Both the position numbers and the translations under genes were made by a program. A DNA stretch of 64,000 nucleotides from Candidatus Omnitrophica bacterium UBA6210 (GTDB taxonomy: Bacteria > Omnitrophota > Gorgyraeia > Velamenicoccales > Velamenicoccaceae), in the NCBI GenBank assembly GCA_002421805.1, contig DISM01000004.1, positions 438,662 to 502,661 on the forward strand. The letters are read 5' to 3'. Position 1 is the stretch's first letter. Each line of letters begins with the position of its first letter. The notes beneath the pieces were generated by a model. That model saw only the letters and a program-made list of their open reading frames with translations. It had not been told where the DNA came from and did no database searches. Of the stretch, positions 31,800 through 40,366 are shown one piece after another.

Positions 31800-34124
31800 T
31801 TAAAATCCGTGACTCATGCTGAAATGGAATCGGCCTTCTTTGCTCTCTTTGCCCGGCTGTTTGTTGAGCGGGATGCCGTAATCGAGCTTCAAGGGGCCGA
31901 TCGGCGTCTTGATGCGCACGCCGAAACCGATACCCGTCTTAAAACCTCCCAGGTCAAAATCGGACACCTTTTCCCAGACACCGCCCGTATCGATGAACAA
32001 GGCGCCTTTGATGAATTCCACGATCGGGAACGTGTATTCAATGTTGAAGATCATCAGGGCCTCGCCGCCCAATGGATCGGAGGTCTTGGGGTCCGCCGGA
32101 CCGACAGTGCGCTCCTCGTAACCGCGGATCGTATTGGCGCCGCCGGCGAAGAACCGCTCGTAGATCGGCACTTTTTTCTGGTCGCCGTAGGGCGTCACGA
32201 TGCCGGCCCGGGCCTGCAACTGCAGGACGTTCTTGCCGAAAGACGGATAATACTGCGAGGCCAGGCCGAAGACCTTGTTGAATTTCTTGTCGCCGCCCAT
32301 GGGCCCGCCGGCGATCTCATAGGAACCGCTCAACACCAGGCCGCGGGAAGGATTAAAGACGTTGTCCGTCGTATCGCGCGTCAGGGTGAGCTCCATGCTG
32401 CTGATAGTGTTCTTGCCCTCTTCAGCCTTCAGGTCATCCAACGCGGTGGAATCTACATCGGAGATCTCCACCTGCTCTAAGCGGTAAATGAGGCCGCCCT
32501 TGATATATTCCGTGAGTTCCTTGCTCAGGCGCAAGTCGCCGCCTGTGCGCTTTTCACGATAGCCGTAACCGACGTCGGAATCCTTGTCATGGACGCGGCT
32601 GTAGAGATCAAAACCGAAAGAGATCGGATGGTCGAACATCCATGGTTCCGTGAAGCTCAATTCGAAATTCTCCCTCACTGAACCCATTTCTCCGCGCAGC
32701 TTCAGGTCCTGGCCGGCGCCCGTGAACGTCTTCCAGTTCTGCCAGTCGAAGTTTTTCTGTTCGATCTCGACAAACCCCACGAACTGGTCGATCGAGCTGT
32801 AGCCGCCGCCGAAACTGAAAGACCCGGTCTTGGCCTCTTTGACGTCCACGACAAGATTGCGGTTGTCGGGCGCGCTGCCCTGTTCCGTATCGTAGTTGAT
32901 CTCATCGAAGAAACCAAGATTGTAGAGACGTTCTTTGGTGCGTTTAAGCTTATCGCCGTCGAAACGCTCGCCGGGCTTGATCCTCAACTCGCGGCGGATG
33001 ACCTTGTCTTTGGTCTTGATGTTGCCGCGGATCAGGATCCTGTCGACATAGACGACCTCGTTTTCCTTGATCGTATAGGAGATATCGACCTTCCCTGCCT
33101 GAGGCTCCAGGGCCGCGGATTCGTTGATCTGGGCGTAAATATACCCCTTGCCGAAATAGAACCCCTGAAGATTGGCCACATCCATCTTGAGGGCGTCATA
33201 AGTGAAGACCCCGCCGACGGGACAGGCCTTGACGCTGCCGGAAAGCTCCTTGTCCGTGGCCACGGCATTGCCCTTGAACGTGATGCTGCCGACGGTGTAT
33301 GACTTCCCTTCCTCGACGTTGATCCTCAGGTAGATATCCCCCTTGACGTCGTAATCCAGGCGGTAATCGACGCTCACATCCAAATAGCCGTTTTTCTGGT
33401 AAAAATCCTTGATGCGTTCCAAGTCGTCGTTGAACTGGTCTTCCTTGAAATAACCGGGGTTGAACCAGCCGGCGCGTTTGGTCTTGATCAAGCCGAGGAT
33501 CCTGTTGTCCGGAAAATGGAGGTTACCGTCCACATAGATCTTCTTGATCTTGATGCGCTTTCCTTCGGTCACCTTGATCGTGATCTTGGTCTTGTTCGTC
33601 TTGGGATCGGTGGTCACGCTCTGGTCCACCGTTACGTCGGGCTGGCCCTTTTTCTCATATTCCTTCTTGATCAACGTCAGGTCATCCTTGAGGACGGCCA
33701 GGTTCATGTATTGCCCCTGTTTGGATTTGAGCTTATGCAAAAGCACGCTCGAACGGAACGTCTTGTTGCCTTCAATGGTGATGGCCTCGATGATCGGCCG
33801 TTCCTCCACCTTGAAGGTCACCTTGAGGCCGCCTTCAACGTCCTCCAGGTCCAGGCTGATATCCGAAAAGAACCCTGTCTCATACAACCGCTTGATATCA
33901 TCGCGAGCCGCCTGGGGAAAATACACCTGTCCCACGCGGGTTTTGAGCTTGGCCATGATCGTGGCCGTGCTGATGGCCTTATTGCCGGTCACTTCAACGG
34001 ATTTAATGATCTTAGATGGGGTTGCCGCCTCTTGCGTCTCCTCCTTTTGGGCGAAGGCGCAAACAGCGCAGCAAAGAAAAATGATACTTATAAGGTAGAC
34101 CTGAAGGCGTCTCACTGTAGCCAT
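31800..34124 (-). CDS. bamA: Outer-membrane protein assembly factor BamA
   Basis: A 774-aa Omp85 protein: signal peptide (LISIIFLCCAVCAFA), five POTRA domains (about 30-400), then a 16-strand barrel. The loop-6 motif appears as NTIRGYEERTVGP, and the protein ends in Phe (FHFSMSHGF), the usual barrel C terminus. It inserts beta-barrel proteins in the outer membrane. ATG at 34124 is followed at once by the signal sequence; a longer in-frame start at 34229 would bury it. Confidence 0.95.
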   Translation of the reverse strand: MATVRRLQVYLISIIFLCCAVCAFAQKEETQEAATPSKIIKSVEVTGNKAISTATIMAKLKTRVGQVYFPQAARDDIKRLYETGFFSDISLDLEDVEGGLKVTFKVEERPIIEAITIEGNKTFRSSVLLHKLKSKQGQYMNLAVLKDDLTLIKKEYEKKGQPDVTVDQSVTTDPKTNKTKITIKVTEGKRIKIKKIYVDGNLHFPDNRILGLIKTKRAGWFNPGYFKEDQFNDDLERIKDFYQKNGYLDVSVDYRLDYDVKGDIYLRINVEEGKSYTVGSITFKGNAVATDKELSGSVKACPVGGVFTYDALKMDVANLQGFYFGKGYIYAQINESAALEPQAGKVDISYTIKENEVVYVDRILIRGNIKTKDKVIRRELRIKPGERFDGDKLKRTKERLYNLGFFDEINYDTEQGSAPDNRNLVVDVKEAKTGSFSFGGGYSSIDQFVGFVEIEQKNFDWQNWKTFTGAGQDLKLRGEMGSVRENFELSFTEPWMFDHPISFGFDLYSRVHDKDSDVGYGYREKRTGGDLRLSKELTEYIKGGLIYRLEQVEISDVDSTALDDLKAEEGKNTISSMELTLTRDTTDNVFNPSRGLVLSGSYEIAGGPMGGDKKFNKVFGLASQYYPSFGKNVLQLQARAGIVTPYGDQKKVPIYERFFAGGANTIRGYEERTVGPADPKTSDPLGGEALMIFNIEYTFPIVEFIKGALFIDTGGVWEKVSDFDLGGFKTGIGFGVRIKTPIGPLKLDYGIPLNKQPGKESKEGRFHFSMSHGF

Positions 34125-34260
34125 ATGATTGGTTTTCTCAACCCATTCGACGCACGCCGGACTGTCGTCCGGTGTTTGCTCAGGGTTGATACTGAGCAGC
34201 TTTCTTCGCGCATCCTGGCCCTCTCGCATATGGATGCGGCATATACTGCGAATGTATCAA

Positions 34261-34289
34261 ATTATACGAAAGCCTCAACCGAAAGTCAA
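34261..34289 (-). promoter_or_regulatory. Promoter of the bamA-skp-lpx operon
   Basis: Minus-strand TTGACT (34284-34289), 17 bases, TATAAT (34261-34266). The -35 lies over the last codon of dnaB. The predicted leader of about 130 bases contains two hairpins (GCTGCTCAG...CTGAGCA and CCGGACGACAGTCCGG). Confidence 0.8.
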
Positions 34290-35671
34290 TCAGAGTTTTG
34301 TGTACCTGCACCCGCCAGATTCTCGAAACGTGTGTATTCCTTGATAAAGGCGAGTTTCACGGTCCCTACGGGCCCATTACGCTGCTTGGCGATAATGGCT
34401 TCGGCGATGCCGCGATTCTGCTCCGAAGGGTTATAATATTCCTCCCTGATCAAGAGAACCACCACATCGGCGTCCTGTTCGATAGCGCCCGATTCCCTCA
34501 GGTCCGACAGCTGCGGCCGGTGGTCCGTGCGGCTTTCCACGGCGCGGGACAACTGGCTGATCCCGATCACGGGAACGTTCAATTCTCTTGCCAGCGCCTT
34601 GAGCGAACGCGAGATCTCGGAGATCTCCTGTTGGCGGCTCTCCACCCCCGCCGTGCCGCGCATGAGCTGGAGATAGTCCAGGGCGATCAGACCGATATCA
34701 TGATGGGCCTTCAGGCGTCTCGCCTTGGCCCTTAATTCCAGAACGGAAATGCCGGGCGTATCGTCAATATAAATAGGCGCCTCGGACAACTTGCCCGCCG
34801 CGGTCGTCAGGCTCGGCCAGTCGGACGCCGACAGGTAACCCGTCCTGACCTTGTGGGCGTCCACGCGCGCGTGCGAACACAAGAGCCTCTGCACCAGCTG
34901 TTCCTTGGACATTTCCAGGCTGAAAAAGGCCGTCGGGATCTTCTCGATGATGCTGGCATGTTCCAGGACGTTGATGACGAACGCGCTCTTGCCCATGGAA
35001 GGACGCCCGGCGACAATGATCAGGTCCGAAGGCTGGAGGCCGGCGGTCTTGATGTCGAAATCTGTGTAGCCCGTCGGGACGCCCGTCACGTGCGCCTTGT
35101 TCTGATAAAGACGGTCGATCGTCTCGATGGAGTCTTTGATGATCTCTTTGATAGGGATGAACCCCGCCTGGCCCACGCGCCTGTCCGCGATCTCGAAGAT
35201 CATCTTCTCGGCACGGTCCAGGACGTCCCCCACCGTATCTTCGGTGTCGTAGGCCTCGGTCACGATCTGGGTCCCGTGATGGATCAAAAGACGCAGGACG
35301 TGTTTTTCCTTGACGATGCGGGAATAATGGGAAACATTGGCAGCGGTAGGGACGACGTTGGTCAGGGCCGTCAGATAACTGGCCCCGCCGACCTCTTCAA
35401 GGGCGCCTTCATTCCTGAGCTTTTCGATCAGCGTGATCAGATCGACGGCCTTGCGCTGGTCATAAAGCTGGACGATGGAAGAGAATATCCTTTTGTGCGC
35501 GTCCTTATAAAAATCTTCCGATGAGAGGTTCTCGACGGCGACGCCGATGGCGTCTTCTTCGATCAGCATGCAGCCCAGGACAGCCATCTCCGCTTCGATA
35601 TTCTGCGGAGGCAACTTCTCGACAGGTGCCAAGGCCCCTTCCTTATAATGACGTTTCGGCGATCGTTTCAT
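34286..35671 (-). CDS. dnaB: Replicative DNA helicase DnaB
   Basis: A 461-aa hexameric 5'-3' helicase of the replisome. The N-terminal primase-interacting domain (QNIEAEMAVLGCMLIEEDAI) is followed by the RecA-like motor with Walker A GRPSMGKSAF (about 210-219), FSLEMSKEQLVQRL, and LIALDYLQLM as Walker B. RESGAIEQDADVVVLLIREEYY is the motif 4 region. No intein is present. It follows rplI. Confidence 0.96.
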   Translation of the reverse strand: MKRSPKRHYKEGALAPVEKLPPQNIEAEMAVLGCMLIEEDAIGVAVENLSSEDFYKDAHKRIFSSIVQLYDQRKAVDLITLIEKLRNEGALEEVGGASYLTALTNVVPTAANVSHYSRIVKEKHVLRLLIHHGTQIVTEAYDTEDTVGDVLDRAEKMIFEIADRRVGQAGFIPIKEIIKDSIETIDRLYQNKAHVTGVPTGYTDFDIKTAGLQPSDLIIVAGRPSMGKSAFVINVLEHASIIEKIPTAFFSLEMSKEQLVQRLLCSHARVDAHKVRTGYLSASDWPSLTTAAGKLSEAPIYIDDTPGISVLELRAKARRLKAHHDIGLIALDYLQLMRGTAGVESRQQEISEISRSLKALARELNVPVIGISQLSRAVESRTDHRPQLSDLRESGAIEQDADVVVLLIREEYYNPSEQNRGIAEAIIAKQRNGPVGTVKLAFIKEYTRFENLAGAGTQNSD

Positions 35672-35715
35672 AGAGGAAAAAACTTAAAGGTCCCAAAGGA
35701 AATATCGTCAATCAC

Positions 35716-35819
35716 AGTTCACTGAGTTCATTGAGTTCGTTGGGGTCATTGGGTCTATTGAGTTGTTATGCCAAGACTCCAAACTCTATAAACCCTGCGG
35801 ACTCCACAAACTCAAAAAA
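35716..35819. repeat. Long hairpin of degenerate 9-bp GAGTTxxTT units, M1
   Basis: The left arm is about five 9-bp units (GAGTTCATT, GAGTTCGTT, GGGGTCATT, GGGTCTATT, GAGTTGTTA). The right arm, read on the other strand, is GAGTTTGTG, GAGTCCGCA, GGGTTTATA, GAGTTTGGA. It fills the dnaB-rplI gap. Confidence 0.65.
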
Positions 35820-35834
35820 CCGGTTTCTTTCGAT

Positions 35835-36281
35835 CTACTTCTTGACCACCCAAACCTTGATCTTTGCCGTCACGTCGGGATGAAGATTGACATCAATATC
35901 ATAAATACCGAGCGCCTTCAGAGGGGCCTCCAGAACGATGCACTTCTTATCCACGTCGATCCCCTCGGCGGCCATGGATTTCTGAATATCCTGGACCGTC
36001 AGGCTGCCGTAAAGCTTCTCTTCTTCGTTGACCTCGACCGTCATGGTCAGAGAAAATCCGTTAAGTTTCTGCGCCAGCTCTTCGGCCTTCTTTTTCTCCT
36101 GGGCAAGCCTGGCCTGCCGTTTTTTCTGCTCCAGGTCCATCTGTTTCAAGGCATGGTCCGTCGCCTCAACAGCCAGGTTCTGCGGCAGAAGAAAATTTCG
36201 GGCAAAACCGTCTTTGACCTGTTTGACATCGCCAGCCCGGCCAACCCCGGGAACATCGGATCTCAAGACAACTTTCAACAT
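35835..36281 (-). CDS. rplI: 50S ribosomal protein L9
   Basis: A 148-aa L9. The N-terminal rRNA-binding domain is MLKVVLRSDVPGVGRAGDVK and GFARNFLLPQNLA; a long connecting helix (about 45-75) leads to the C-terminal domain. ATG at 36281 follows AAAGGGG. The rplI-dnaB pair is common in bacteria. Confidence 0.96.
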   Translation of the reverse strand: MLKVVLRSDVPGVGRAGDVKQVKDGFARNFLLPQNLAVEATDHALKQMDLEQKKRQARLAQEKKKAEELAQKLNGFSLTMTVEVNEEEKLYGSLTVQDIQKSMAAEGIDVDKKCIVLEAPLKALGIYDIDVNLHPDVTAKIKVWVVKK

Positions 36282-36300
36282 TGTAACCCCTTTAAGTAAC

Positions 36301-36444
36301 GAATAACCAAACACCAAGAAACAATAATCAAACAATAACCAAATTCAAATCACCAAACAGGTCTTTTGTTTTTCTCGTGTTTGATCATTGGTGATTGAAT
36401 ATTGGGATTTGTTTGGAATCTGTATCTTGGTTATTGGTGTTTTC
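36301..36444. repeat. Long imperfect hairpin of degenerate ATTGGT-type units, M2
   Basis: Left arm AACCAAACACCAAGAAACAA, continuing with CAATAACCAAATTCAAATCACC. The right arm is its degenerate complement (TGATCATTGGTGATTGAATA, GTTATTGGTG). It lies between rpsR and rplI, is about 144 bases long and has no coding capacity. Confidence 0.65.
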
Positions 36445-36472
36445 ATAATGTCTTTTTAAGTCGACAGCCCCG

Positions 36473-36805
36473 CTACTTCTTCAAATACGGCAAAAGCGCG
36501 ATGAAGCGGGCCCTCTTGACGGCCTCGACGACACAACGCTGATGCTTGGCGCACGTTCCTGTCACGCGACGCGACAAGATCTTTCCGCGTTCGCTCACCA
36601 GCCGCTCCATGCGCTTCAAATCCTTATAATCCAGATCATTGATCTTTTCTTCGCAAAAACGGCACGTCTTGCGGCGCATACGACCGTCGAGGTCGTCGCG
36701 TCTGTCGCGCCTGCGCGCTCCCGGCTTGGCCGGCCCTCTGCCGCCGCCGTCACGCGATCCTCCCCGTCTTCCCATCTCTCTCTTTTGATAAACCATAGAT
36801 CTCAT
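36473..36805 (-). CDS. rpsR: 30S ribosomal protein S18
   Basis: A 110-aa S18. The conserved core is [20 protein letters not shown]...[34 protein letters not shown] (about 48-108). It keeps a four-cysteine pattern (CRFC, C, C) able to bind zinc. The N terminus (about 1-45) is an Arg/Gly-rich extension. AAGGAGGTC precedes ATG 36805; ATG 36796 is also possible. A structured leader repeat lies upstream. Confidence 0.94.
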   Translation of the reverse strand: MRSMVYQKREMGRRGGSRDGGGRGPAKPGARRRDRRDDLDGRMRRKTCRFCEEKINDLDYKDLKRMERLVSERGKILSRRVTGTCAKHQRCVVEAVKRARFIALLPYLKK

Positions 36806-36822
36806 GACCTCCTTAACTTTGC

Positions 36823-36963
36823 CTATAATAGGTCCCTTTTCTCTACAAAGTTAACCCCGCCGCCTGCGCAGAAAATTTCCGCCGGATGGCCGTCCTGGCC
36901 GGCTGCGCCAGGCCGACGGCCTAGCCCTGGCGGAAATTTACAAGCGTTTAGGCAAGGGGTCTT
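36823..36963. repeat. Structured leader repeat, copy A2 (upstream of rpsR)
   Basis: The hairpin AACTTTG...CAAAGTT (36823-36852) ends on the rpsR AAGGAGG. Then GTTAACCCC...AAGGGG encloses the arms AAATTTCCGCC and GGCGGAAATTT, with an apical GGCCGTC/GACGGCC stem. The apex is nearly identical to A3 while the arms differ. Confidence 0.8.
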
Positions 36964-37422
36964 CTAACTCACATCCTCCGCCGCGTCCTGGCCCCAGGAA
37001 ACATCGTCAGTATCCGCGCCAAGCGCCGGCGCAGCCTGCTTTCCCTCTGCCGCGGGAACATGCTCTTCGGCAACGGTCTCTTCTTTCTGTCCGGCCTGGC
37101 CCAGAAATTGGATCCGTTCCGCCCTGACCTCGACAACGCTCCTTTTTTTGCCGTCGTTTCCGTCCCAGCTGCGGGTCTGCAGGCGGCCTTCCACGAACAA
37201 GGGGCTGCCTTTACGCAAATACTGGTTGCAGACCTCCGCCTGCTTGTCCCATGCCACGACCGTGATAAAGCACACTTCCTGCTTCATCTCCCCTGTCTTG
37301 TCTTTGAAACGACGGTTTGTCGCCATCCTGAGATTGACGACCGCCGTACCTCCAGGCGTATAGCGCAATTCCGGATCTTTTGTGAGATTGCCGATCAAAA
37401 AAACCTTGTTGAGATTAGCCAT
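36964..37422 (-). CDS. ssb: Single-stranded DNA-binding protein
   Basis: A 152-aa SSB with an OB fold (NKVFLIGNLTKDPELRYTPGG, VAWDKQAEVCNQYLRKGSPLFVEGRLQTRSW), an acidic linker, and a C-terminal tail rich in Asp (WGQDAAEDVS). The tail does not end in the usual DDxPF, so partner recruitment may differ. It lies between rpsF and rpsR as in most bacteria. The rpsF-ssb gap carries a small palindromic repeat. Confidence 0.95.
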   Translation of the reverse strand: MANLNKVFLIGNLTKDPELRYTPGGTAVVNLRMATNRRFKDKTGEMKQEVCFITVVAWDKQAEVCNQYLRKGSPLFVEGRLQTRSWDGNDGKKRSVVEVRAERIQFLGQAGQKEETVAEEHVPAAEGKQAAPALGADTDDVSWGQDAAEDVS

Positions 37423-37518
37423 ACCGACTCCTTTTTTTCTTCGACACCGAACGTCCGGCTACGGCGCTAAACGGCCGGGTTTGTCCGTCCGACCAGCGCC
37501 TTTGAATGAACGCGCGAG

Positions 37519-37839
37519 TTAGGCGGTCTTTTTCTCGTCGAGCTTCAGGATGATATACCTGAGGATGCTTTCATTAAGGCCGTAGGCACCCTTCAACGTA
37601 TTGACCACCAAAGGGTCCGCATCAAAATTGACCAGATAATAAAGGCCTTCTTTGTAACGGGTCCCGCCCCCGATCGGGAACAGGTCATACGCCAGTTTGC
37701 GCCTTTCCGCCCACACCTGGTCCTGGGTCACGGCACCCTGATGTTTGACAACCTGGTCCTTGATCCCTTTAAGGACGGCATTCTTGTCTTCTTCCTTGAG
37801 ATCCGGCTTAATGATGAACATCGCTTCGTACTTTTTCAT
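37519..37839 (-). CDS. rpsF: 30S ribosomal protein S6
   Basis: A 106-aa S6 with a single ferredoxin-like fold: MKKYEAMFIIKPDLKEEDKN, WAERRKLAYDLFPI and YYLVNFDAD. It partners S18, whose gene is two genes downstream. Short C-terminal tail without the E. coli glutamate run. Confidence 0.95.
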   Translation of the reverse strand: MKKYEAMFIIKPDLKEEDKNAVLKGIKDQVVKHQGAVTQDQVWAERRKLAYDLFPIGGGTRYKEGLYYLVNFDADPLVVNTLKGAYGLNESILRYIILKLDEKKTA

Positions 37840-37852
37840 GCCTTAATACCCC

Positions 37853-38446
37853 CTATTTCTTCTTCGTGTTGAATAAATTCATACTTTTGTCAATGCCGGC
37901 CTCCAGCCACATCTCCATAGCCCGGACAGCCCCCTTCGTCATCTCTTCGACGGCCGACTCTTCCCGGACGGTGAACTTCGCAAGCACGTAATCTGCCAAT
38001 GCACCTTCTTGCGCTTCGCGGCCGACACCCAATCTCAGACGATTAAACTCATCCGTCCTGATATGTTCAATAAGAGATTTCAGTCCGTTGTGGCCGCCGG
38101 CGCTCCCGCGGGCCCGGAAGCGCATCCCTCCCAGCGGCAAAGCCACATCATCACAAACCACGAGGAGATCACAAGAACGCAGCCTTTTTTTTCTAAGGCT
38201 TGCTGCGACGGCACCACCAGAAAGATTCATATATGTTTGCGGCAGAACGAGATAAACCTTAGCCTTAAAAAGATCACCCGTTGCCCACAAGCTCTTGAGA
38301 AACCTGCTGTTCTTAAAACTCCAACCGTGCTTGCGCGCCAATGCCTCTACGGCCCTGGCTCCCGCATTATGCCTTGTCAGGCGGTATTGGGGGCCCGGAT
38401 TCCCCAGGCCAACGATCATTTTCGCGCCGGATCCTTGAGCCCTCAT
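37853..38446 (-). CDS. pth: Peptidyl-tRNA hydrolase
   Basis: A 197-aa enzyme that frees tRNA from dropped-off peptidyl-tRNA. GLGNPGPQYRLTRHNAG holds the catalytic His, LPQTYMNLSGGAVA and VCDDVALPLGGMRFRARGSAGGHNGLKS the substrate groove. Starts at ATG 38446 or 38419. It is eight bases behind rplY, the same order as ctc-pth in Bacillus. Confidence 0.95.
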   Translation of the reverse strand: MRAQGSGAKMIVGLGNPGPQYRLTRHNAGARAVEALARKHGWSFKNSRFLKSLWATGDLFKAKVYLVLPQTYMNLSGGAVAASLRKKRLRSCDLLVVCDDVALPLGGMRFRARGSAGGHNGLKSLIEHIRTDEFNRLRLGVGREAQEGALADYVLAKFTVREESAVEEMTKGAVRAMEMWLEAGIDKSMNLFNTKKK

Positions 38447-38453
38447 CGCCGTT

Positions 38454-39152
38454 CTACGCACCCTTGGTTTCTTCGGTTTCCTCGGCCGGCTTCTTCTCTT
38501 TCTTGATAACTTCCGGCTCGGCGGTTGCCGCCGCCCCTTCGGCCGCAACGGCCTCCGCAGGCGCCACCTCTTCCTTAAGAGGCGCCAGCAAAGAAAAGAC
38601 AATGGAATCCAGGTCGTGTTTAATCACGACGCCCGACGGCAAAGACACATCCTTCAGATAGATCGTATCGCCGATCTTCATGTTGGAGACGTCGACCGTC
38701 AGCTTCTCGGGGATCTGTGTCGGCAGACACTCGACCTCCACCTCCCAGATGATGTGTTCCAGCGTCCCGCCTTCCTGCTTGACGCCTACGGGTTCTCCAA
38801 CGGCTTCTACGGGCACAGAAACAGTGATCTTCTTCGTCAGGGATATCTCGTTAAAATCCACATGAAGGATATCGCTGGAGACCGGGTGATTCTGGATCTC
38901 CTTGATCAATACCGCCCTCTCTTCGTCTTTTTTGCCGCCGGTGATCTTCAGGGTGATCACCATGTTTTCGCCGCCGTGATGCGCATGCATGAATTTGATC
39001 AAACGGCTGCGCTCGATCTTCAGGGGCAATGTCTTTTTGCCCTCCCCGTAAACAACGCACGGCACAAACCCTCCGCGGCGCAGGACGTTGTTTTTGCCCA
39101 CCTCCGCATCTTCCCGCACCTTCGCTTCCAGATAAATCGCTTCCATTGTCAT
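38454..39152 (-). CDS. rplY: 50S ribosomal protein bL25, long CTC form
   Basis: A 232-aa protein. The N-terminal L25 domain (about 1-95) binds 5S rRNA; the TL5/CTC C-terminal domain (about 100-190) has ISLTKKITVSVPVEAVGEPVGVKQEGG and VDVSNMKIGDTIYLKDV. An Ala/Glu/Lys-rich tail follows. ATG has AAGGAG preceded by the hairpin of leader repeat A3. Confidence 0.95.
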   Translation of the reverse strand: MTMEAIYLEAKVREDAEVGKNNVLRRGGFVPCVVYGEGKKTLPLKIERSRLIKFMHAHHGGENMVITLKITGGKKDEERAVLIKEIQNHPVSSDILHVDFNEISLTKKITVSVPVEAVGEPVGVKQEGGTLEHIIWEVEVECLPTQIPEKLTVDVSNMKIGDTIYLKDVSLPSGVVIKHDLDSIVFSLLAPLKEEVAPAEAVAAEGAAATAEPEVIKKEKKPAEETEETKGA

Positions 39153-39162
39153 GATCTCCTTG

Positions 39163-39349
39163 ATTTTGCCTATACTGAGGTATTTTCCTTACAAAATTAG
39201 GCCCTTCGCTTATTCGGAATTGCGAAGGCCTACCCCCTTGTGGGGTTAACTCCGAGCCTGCGAAGAAAATTTACGCCGGATGGCCGTCCTGGCGAAACCG
39301 ACGGCCTAGCCCTGGCAGTAAATTTTCGAGCGATAAGGCGAGGAGTAAC
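39163..39349. repeat. Structured leader repeat, copy A3 (upstream of rplY)
   Basis: Hairpin ATTTTG...CAAAAT (39163-39198) beside the rplY ribosome site, then GGCCTTCGC/GCGAAGGCC and ACCCCC/GGGGT hairpins. The main palindrome (39245-39349) runs from GTTAACTCC-GA-GCC to GGC-GA-GGAGTAAC. Its internal arms are AAATTTACGCC and GGCAGTAAATTT. The module order is the same as in A1. Confidence 0.8.
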
Positions 39350-39361
39350 AATAAATTCCTC

Positions 39362-40315
39362 TTATATCTCAAATCTCTCGTCGAACAAACAACTGATCGA
39401 TTCTTCGTGGTGGATCCGCTTGATGGCCTCCGCCAGAAGGGACGCAACGGACAGCACTTTGATCTTGGAACTCGCCTTGCGTTCATCCGTCGGGATCGTG
39501 TTGGTGATGATCAATTGCTCAAGGATCGAACCTTCGATCTTCTTGACGGCATCGCCGGAGAGAACGCCGTGGACAACGGCGGCATAGATCTTCTTGACCC
39601 CCGCCCGCCTCAAGGCATTCGCAGCTTCGATCAAAGACCCTCCTGTCGCGATCAGGTCGTCCACCAAAATGGCATTCTTGCCTTCGACTTCGCCGAGAAT
39701 GTTCATCGCTTCGGCCTTTTCGGGAGAGATGCGGCGCTTATCCACGATCGCCAGGCCCACGCCGAGCCTCTTGGCGTATGCCCGCGCGGTCTTGATGCCG
39801 CCGACATCCGGAGAGACCACGACGTAATTCTCCAGCTTGAGCTTGGAGGTGATGTATTCGACAAAGACATTGACGGCAAAGAGATGGTCCAGAGGAATAT
39901 CAAAAAAGCCCTGGATCTGTCCGGCATGGAGATCCATCGTGAGAATACGGCTGGCCCCGGCCACCGTCAGGAGATTCGCCACAAGCTTGGCTGAGATCGG
40001 CACGCGCGGCTGGTCCTTGCGATCCTGACGGGCATATCCGTAATATGGCACGACAGCCGTGATGCGTCCCGCCGAGGCACGCTTCAAGGCGTCAATGATG
40101 ATCAGGAGTTCCATCAGATTTTCATTGGGCGGCGGACAGGTCGGCTGGATCACAAAAACATCTTTGCCGCGGACATTGTCATCGATCTTGACCCTGATCT
40201 CGCCTTCGCTGAAACGCTCCACCATCATGCCGCCGAGTTTCTTGCCGAGTTCCTTGGCGATTTCCTCGGCCAACCCCTTATTGGCATTCCCTGAAAAAAT
40301 CTCAAGCTTGTTCAT
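39362..40315 (-). CDS. prs: Ribose-phosphate pyrophosphokinase
   Basis: A 317-aa PRPP synthase. EIFSGNANKGLAEEIAKELG begins the class I fold, FVIQPTCPPPNENLMELLIIIDA is the ATP loop, and VSPDVGGIKTARAYAKRL and ILVDDLIATGGSLIEAANAL the ribose-5-phosphate loop. ATG at 40315 follows GGGAG by seven bases. It is co-directional with glmU and rplY. Confidence 0.96.
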   Translation of the reverse strand: MNKLEIFSGNANKGLAEEIAKELGKKLGGMMVERFSEGEIRVKIDDNVRGKDVFVIQPTCPPPNENLMELLIIIDALKRASAGRITAVVPYYGYARQDRKDQPRVPISAKLVANLLTVAGASRILTMDLHAGQIQGFFDIPLDHLFAVNVFVEYITSKLKLENYVVVSPDVGGIKTARAYAKRLGVGLAIVDKRRISPEKAEAMNILGEVEGKNAILVDDLIATGGSLIEAANALRRAGVKKIYAAVVHGVLSGDAVKKIEGSILEQLIITNTIPTDERKASSKIKVLSVASLLAEAIKRIHHEESISCLFDERFEI

Positions 40316-40366
40316 ATCGCGACTCCCATGGGTCATCTTCGCCGCATACGGCGGCTCGATTAAAGA

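Noticed and set aside
31800..34229. Longer BamA start at 34229
   Set aside because: It would put 35 unconserved residues before the signal peptide. The stretch is better read as the leader of the mRNA.
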